Below are positions 54,459 to 57,727 of a stretch of DNA of 57,727 nucleotides, in pieces. Where the stretch lies: positions 1 through 57,727 of the forward strand of contig JAUCBJ010007432.1 of NCBI GenBank assembly GCA_032718475.1, in the 5' to 3' direction. The notes under the pieces were generated by a model. That model worked only from the letters and a program-made list of their open reading frames with translations. It was not told where the DNA came from and ran no database searches. Numbering within the stretch: position 1 is the stretch's first letter; each line of letters opens with the position of its first letter. Made by a program: the position numbers and the translations under genes. The DNA comes from Nemertoderma westbladi. Lineage: Eukaryota > Xenacoelomorpha > Nemertodermatida > Nemertodermatidae.

Positions 54459-57212
54459 TCATGCAAACAGTCCTGGATCCATGTCTGCGTTCGCTAACAC
54501 GATAGATGCGCCAGCAACTGCCACCCTCACTGGTCATCTGGTAGCTGACTGGAACCCACGGAAACACATCAGGGACGATCTCAGCAATGAAAAGTTGATG
54601 CATCATTGCACCCAGGAGACCGACTCAGAGTAGGGGACCATCCACTTCTCTGCCAGTTTTGATGCCAGATGTTTAATGAACTGGTGAGCAGTTGAGTCGG
54701 CACCATTCCACTGAAAATCAGAGGGGTGAATGTGGAGTGTTACACCTCACGAATCCTCTCCTCGTACTTTCGGATCTTCCATCCCTCATGATAGAGGTGG
54801 GGTGTCTCCAGCGTCATAGTGGCATTTGACCCAGCCAGCAGGTTAAACACAGCAGGTCAAGCTTCTGGAAGCAGTTGCCCCAGAATCCACTCACCAACAC
54901 ATCGAGTCTTGCCTGCTGATCTGTCGAGGTGGACCGAAGGGGGGGGGAAAGACTCCCTGGTTAGTGGCAGGAGCATGGGCTCAACAGCCACGTTGCGCAC
55001 CTCCTCAGTCGAGCATGGGCTCAACAGCCACGTTGCCCACCTCCTCAATCAGGGAGGTGGCAACGAAATCTCGTATCTCGTTGTGTCTTATGGAGGGGAA
55101 CCCTCTAGTGGGACATGACAGAAAATGGGTTGGCGAAAATGGATTGTAGATTTATCGTCGTCCAACTGTAATGAACACACACCGCGTTCCTGAACTCCTC
55201 CTTGGAAAGGTGAGTGTCGTGCAGAGTTAGGGGTTTAGAATTTAGCCAGGCTGATGCACATTTCTCTGTGGTTAATGTATGCAGCTTTAACTGGTCTTGC
55301 GTTAAAGAGTCGAGTACATCCTCCTTCAATTTTGCTACTACTAGGGTCGGCATGCTGCATTGCAGCTGCATTTTTAAGAATGCTGTGCCGGCTTATCGAC
55401 AAAATTGCACCGCCACAACTCCCTATCACCCATGACATTTGCTAGATCATCCGCATCTTCAAGGCGAGCAGTGTCCTTTAAGATGCGTCTCAAGAAAGTC
55501 ATGGGCTGTCCACCATGCTTATTCATTCTATGAGGCTGCCAAAGTACAAGGTTATGCACTGGCTGGTCCTCACGGCGAAAGCAATGTCCTGCAAAGCGGA
55601 GGCGATTTTGTTCTAGTGTCAAGCTTGGGGGAACCAATGAGACACCTCCAATGTTATATAGTGTCTGGTCGGAGATGTGTGCATTGTACTTGACACAATG
55701 AACCCGGCGTAGCATTCTTGTGAATGTGCCATCCAGAGATTTGGTGTCCTCAGCAGTTAGAGCCCAGCATGGACTCCCATAGAGGAGTACTGGAACTACT
55801 GCTGCTCTATATAATCGGACCTTAAGTTTCCGATTAATTCTCGGAGACTTCCAAATCCTGGAAAGCCTATTCAAGGCTGCCCATGCCTTTCCCTTACGTA
55901 TTCGAAGGTACACACCTGACTTCCGGATCCATGGTCGCAGGTAACAGAAGTCATCCACATGCTCAAGCATACCATCTTTTGAGCTTATGCTCATCCGACC
56001 AGAGACTTGCTGAGAACTTTCAAAGTTAACTGTCAACATTTTGGTCTTTCTGGAGTTAATAAAAAGACAAACACTAGAATCAGCATGTTCTAATGAGCTG
56101 AGGAGCCATTGGCTTCCTCTAGTGATTCTGAGAGTACTCCTAAGTCATCAGCAAAGTCTAGATCAGTTAGGTACTTGGCAGGATTTCCTCGACTTCTGGA
56201 GCCAATAGGTGGAGTTATCATCACCCCATCATCATTATGATGATCTAAGGACATGCGTAGAACATAGTCAATAATAATGAACAAGAATGGTGCAAGTGTG
56301 TCTCCCTGGAGGACGCCCCATAACATTTCAAATGGTTCTGTGTCACCGTCAACAGTAGACACAAATGTTGTCGAACCATCGTATACTGAAGCTACTGATT
56401 TTGCTACACTGAAGGAGGATGCTGTAACTATCTTGGCGAGGTATTCCTCGTATTGGGGCTGTAGATCAACTGGGGTGGGAATCCCTAACCCTCCTTCTTG
56501 GATTGGAAGATATATCACCTGGCTCTCCTCAGGTGTCACTGATGGTCTGACGAATAATCGGCAGAGACACCGTTCCACTGAATCCTCCAACTTGCCAAAC
56601 TGCTTCATCACTTCTGGCATCACACACGCAAGAAACGGCGTAGGTACAATGGGGATCAACTGCAGCAATAATAGCGAGGTGGTCCACATCAGAGGCAAAC
56701 TCTTCCACTTTCTGGTTGATAAAGACACGATGGAAACACTCGGTTCCGATAACTTTATTAACTTCCAATAAGTTTATTGCCGACTGTGTTCACAGCCATT
56801 CCGGTTCCTGCAAACCTGGTTTTCGCCTCCTCCAACTTCTCCAGCTTCATTGTAAGGAAGCACTTGGTTGGGTACTCCCCATAAAGTGGCACCCTCTCTG
56901 ATACGATATCCCAGAACCTGCGGAGTTCCTTTTCCCCTTGCCTTTCCATCATCAGCGAACCACTTCTGTATGACAGTACATGCGTGGGCTACCTCGACAA
57001 GCAGTGGTACTAGTCAACATCCAAACATTGGCATTGCCACTGGTTCTCCCTGTGTTGATCCTTCCTCTGATAGCAGACTCCCCCCACCAACAAATAAATG
57101 TGATGGCTTGTTGTAACAGTTTACCACTATGTGGAGAGCAGGGCAGACCAGGTTGATGTTGTGCACTGTGGCTTGGTGGTTTGGTTTAGAGAGTTAATGC
57201 ATTGGTCGCAGA
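54459..57212 (-). pseudogene. dead RT element, copy C, split by a LINE
   Basis: Reverse-complement copy of about 31310-32986 of copy A in two parts, 54459-55338 and 56398-57212, separated by the LINE at 55339-56397. Extra changes are a local duplication of GAGCATGGGCTCAACAGCCA near 54969 and 55010, and deletions. At 57212 it joins directly to GAATTCGCTTTCC, the start of the next exon X copy. Confidence 0.8.
55339..56397 (-). mobile_element. 5'-truncated LINE with 10-bp target duplication
   Basis: 1059 bp on the minus strand, same family as 45333-46381: it starts before FVSTVDGDTEPFEM, includes DLDFADDLGVLSES, and ends with RRILKDTARLEDADDLANVM and the 3' tail at 55339. It is flanked by ATTTTGCTAC at 55329-55338 and 56398-56407. 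A frameshift near 56040-56090 splits its ORF. Confidence 0.87.
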
Positions 57213-57460
57213 ATTCGCTTTCCGCCTGGAACTTCCTTGATATCTTTAATATCATTATCATTCAATTATTATTCTTTTGATTTGTCAAGAATGATGAAAA
57301 TGAAACTTCTGTTCTCCAGTTATTGTTTTATTTCTCATTCTTTGTTCCATTATGTCATTAAAATTGTATGGTAATATTAAGAATAATAACGACAGTTATT
57401 TAGGGGTCTGGCTGGTTTAAAACCATTATTAAAATTGTAATTATTAATGGTTTTTTGCAG

Positions 57461-57626
57461 ATGAGTTCTTTGGTGCCACAATTACTGATGAAGAAGTCGT
57501 TGAGTTAGTCTACCACTCCTATAGTGAGCTAACTACAATTACTGCCACATTCACCAGTGAAGAAGTGGAGGGAAACATTGCCCCCTGCCAACATGCCATA
57601 GATATAACATATCCTCATAATGACCA
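57461..57626 (+). CDS. exon X, copy D, phase 1-2
   Basis: 166 bp after TTTTTTGCAG and before GTAAGT. It encodes EFFGATITDEEVVELVYHSY, then SELTTITATFTSEEVEGNIA and CQHAIDITYPHND. ELVYHS occurs once, after FGATITDEEVV, which differs in layout from copies A and B. The window ends in the following intron. Confidence 0.8.
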
Positions 57627-57727
57627 GTAAGTATGAAATACAGTACTTGCTGAACCCCACATTTTTATAGGTTCTGGAAACGTGTAACTACTATATATAG
57701 CAGCAGCAAGACAGCATCATAATCGTA

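Overview
The window is nuclear DNA from an animal, most likely an AT-rich invertebrate genome loaded with transposable elements. The reasons are spliced exons with GT/AG borders, thrombospondin type-1 (TSP1) modules on symmetric phase 1-1 exons, several clades of LTR and non-LTR retrotransposons, and satellite arrays. There are no bacterial operons, rRNA, tRNA or CRISPR arrays. I cannot name the species.

Host gene content. From about 34.6 kb down to 0.85 kb, the minus strand carries one long, mostly intronic gene for an extracellular mosaic protein. Its order is: exon X (phase 1 to 2), exon Y (phase 2 to 1), then a run of cysteine-rich TSP1 or TSP1-like exons (33.4, 28.3, 26.1, 25.6, 20.7, 2.3 and 1.9 kb, all phase 1-1), then a last candidate exon at 0.85-1.0 kb. 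Exons X, Y and the first TSP1 are repeated head-to-head on the plus strand at 50.6-51.8 kb. A partial tandem copy follows at 53.5-54.1 kb and the start of another at 57.5 kb, so the right end is a recent inverted plus tandem duplication of the 5' part of this gene fragment together with a dead reverse transcriptase (RT) element in its intron.

Mobile DNA. The introns are stuffed with elements. The largest is a 15.9-kb LTR element (4445-20309) with 1.15-kb LTRs and a 5-bp target duplication. It carries a BEL/Pao-like gag-nucleocapsid-protease frame that stays in one frame for 4.5 kb but holds eight in-frame stops. It has no recognisable RT or integrase. A block of unknown ORFs lies before its 3' LTR. 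A GC-rich Ty3/Gypsy element (12876-17234, minus strand) sits inside it, with an uninterrupted 1286-codon gag-pol whose protease and RT active sites are altered. Between 20.9 and 25.5 kb a CR1/L2-like LINE is split by a second LINE flanked by 79-bp duplications. Pieces of a third LINE family lie at 26.4-28.2, 39.2-41.2, 45.3-46.4 and 55.3-56.4 kb. A 5'-truncated Gypsy with one LTR is at 46.6-49.2 kb.

Satellites. There is a 45-bp array at 38.3-39.0 kb, and an array at 43.6-44.9 kb in which 159-bp and 160-bp units alternate strictly. The stretches 34.6-38.3, 41.2-43.6 and 49.2-50.2 kb are AT-rich and I see no gene in them.
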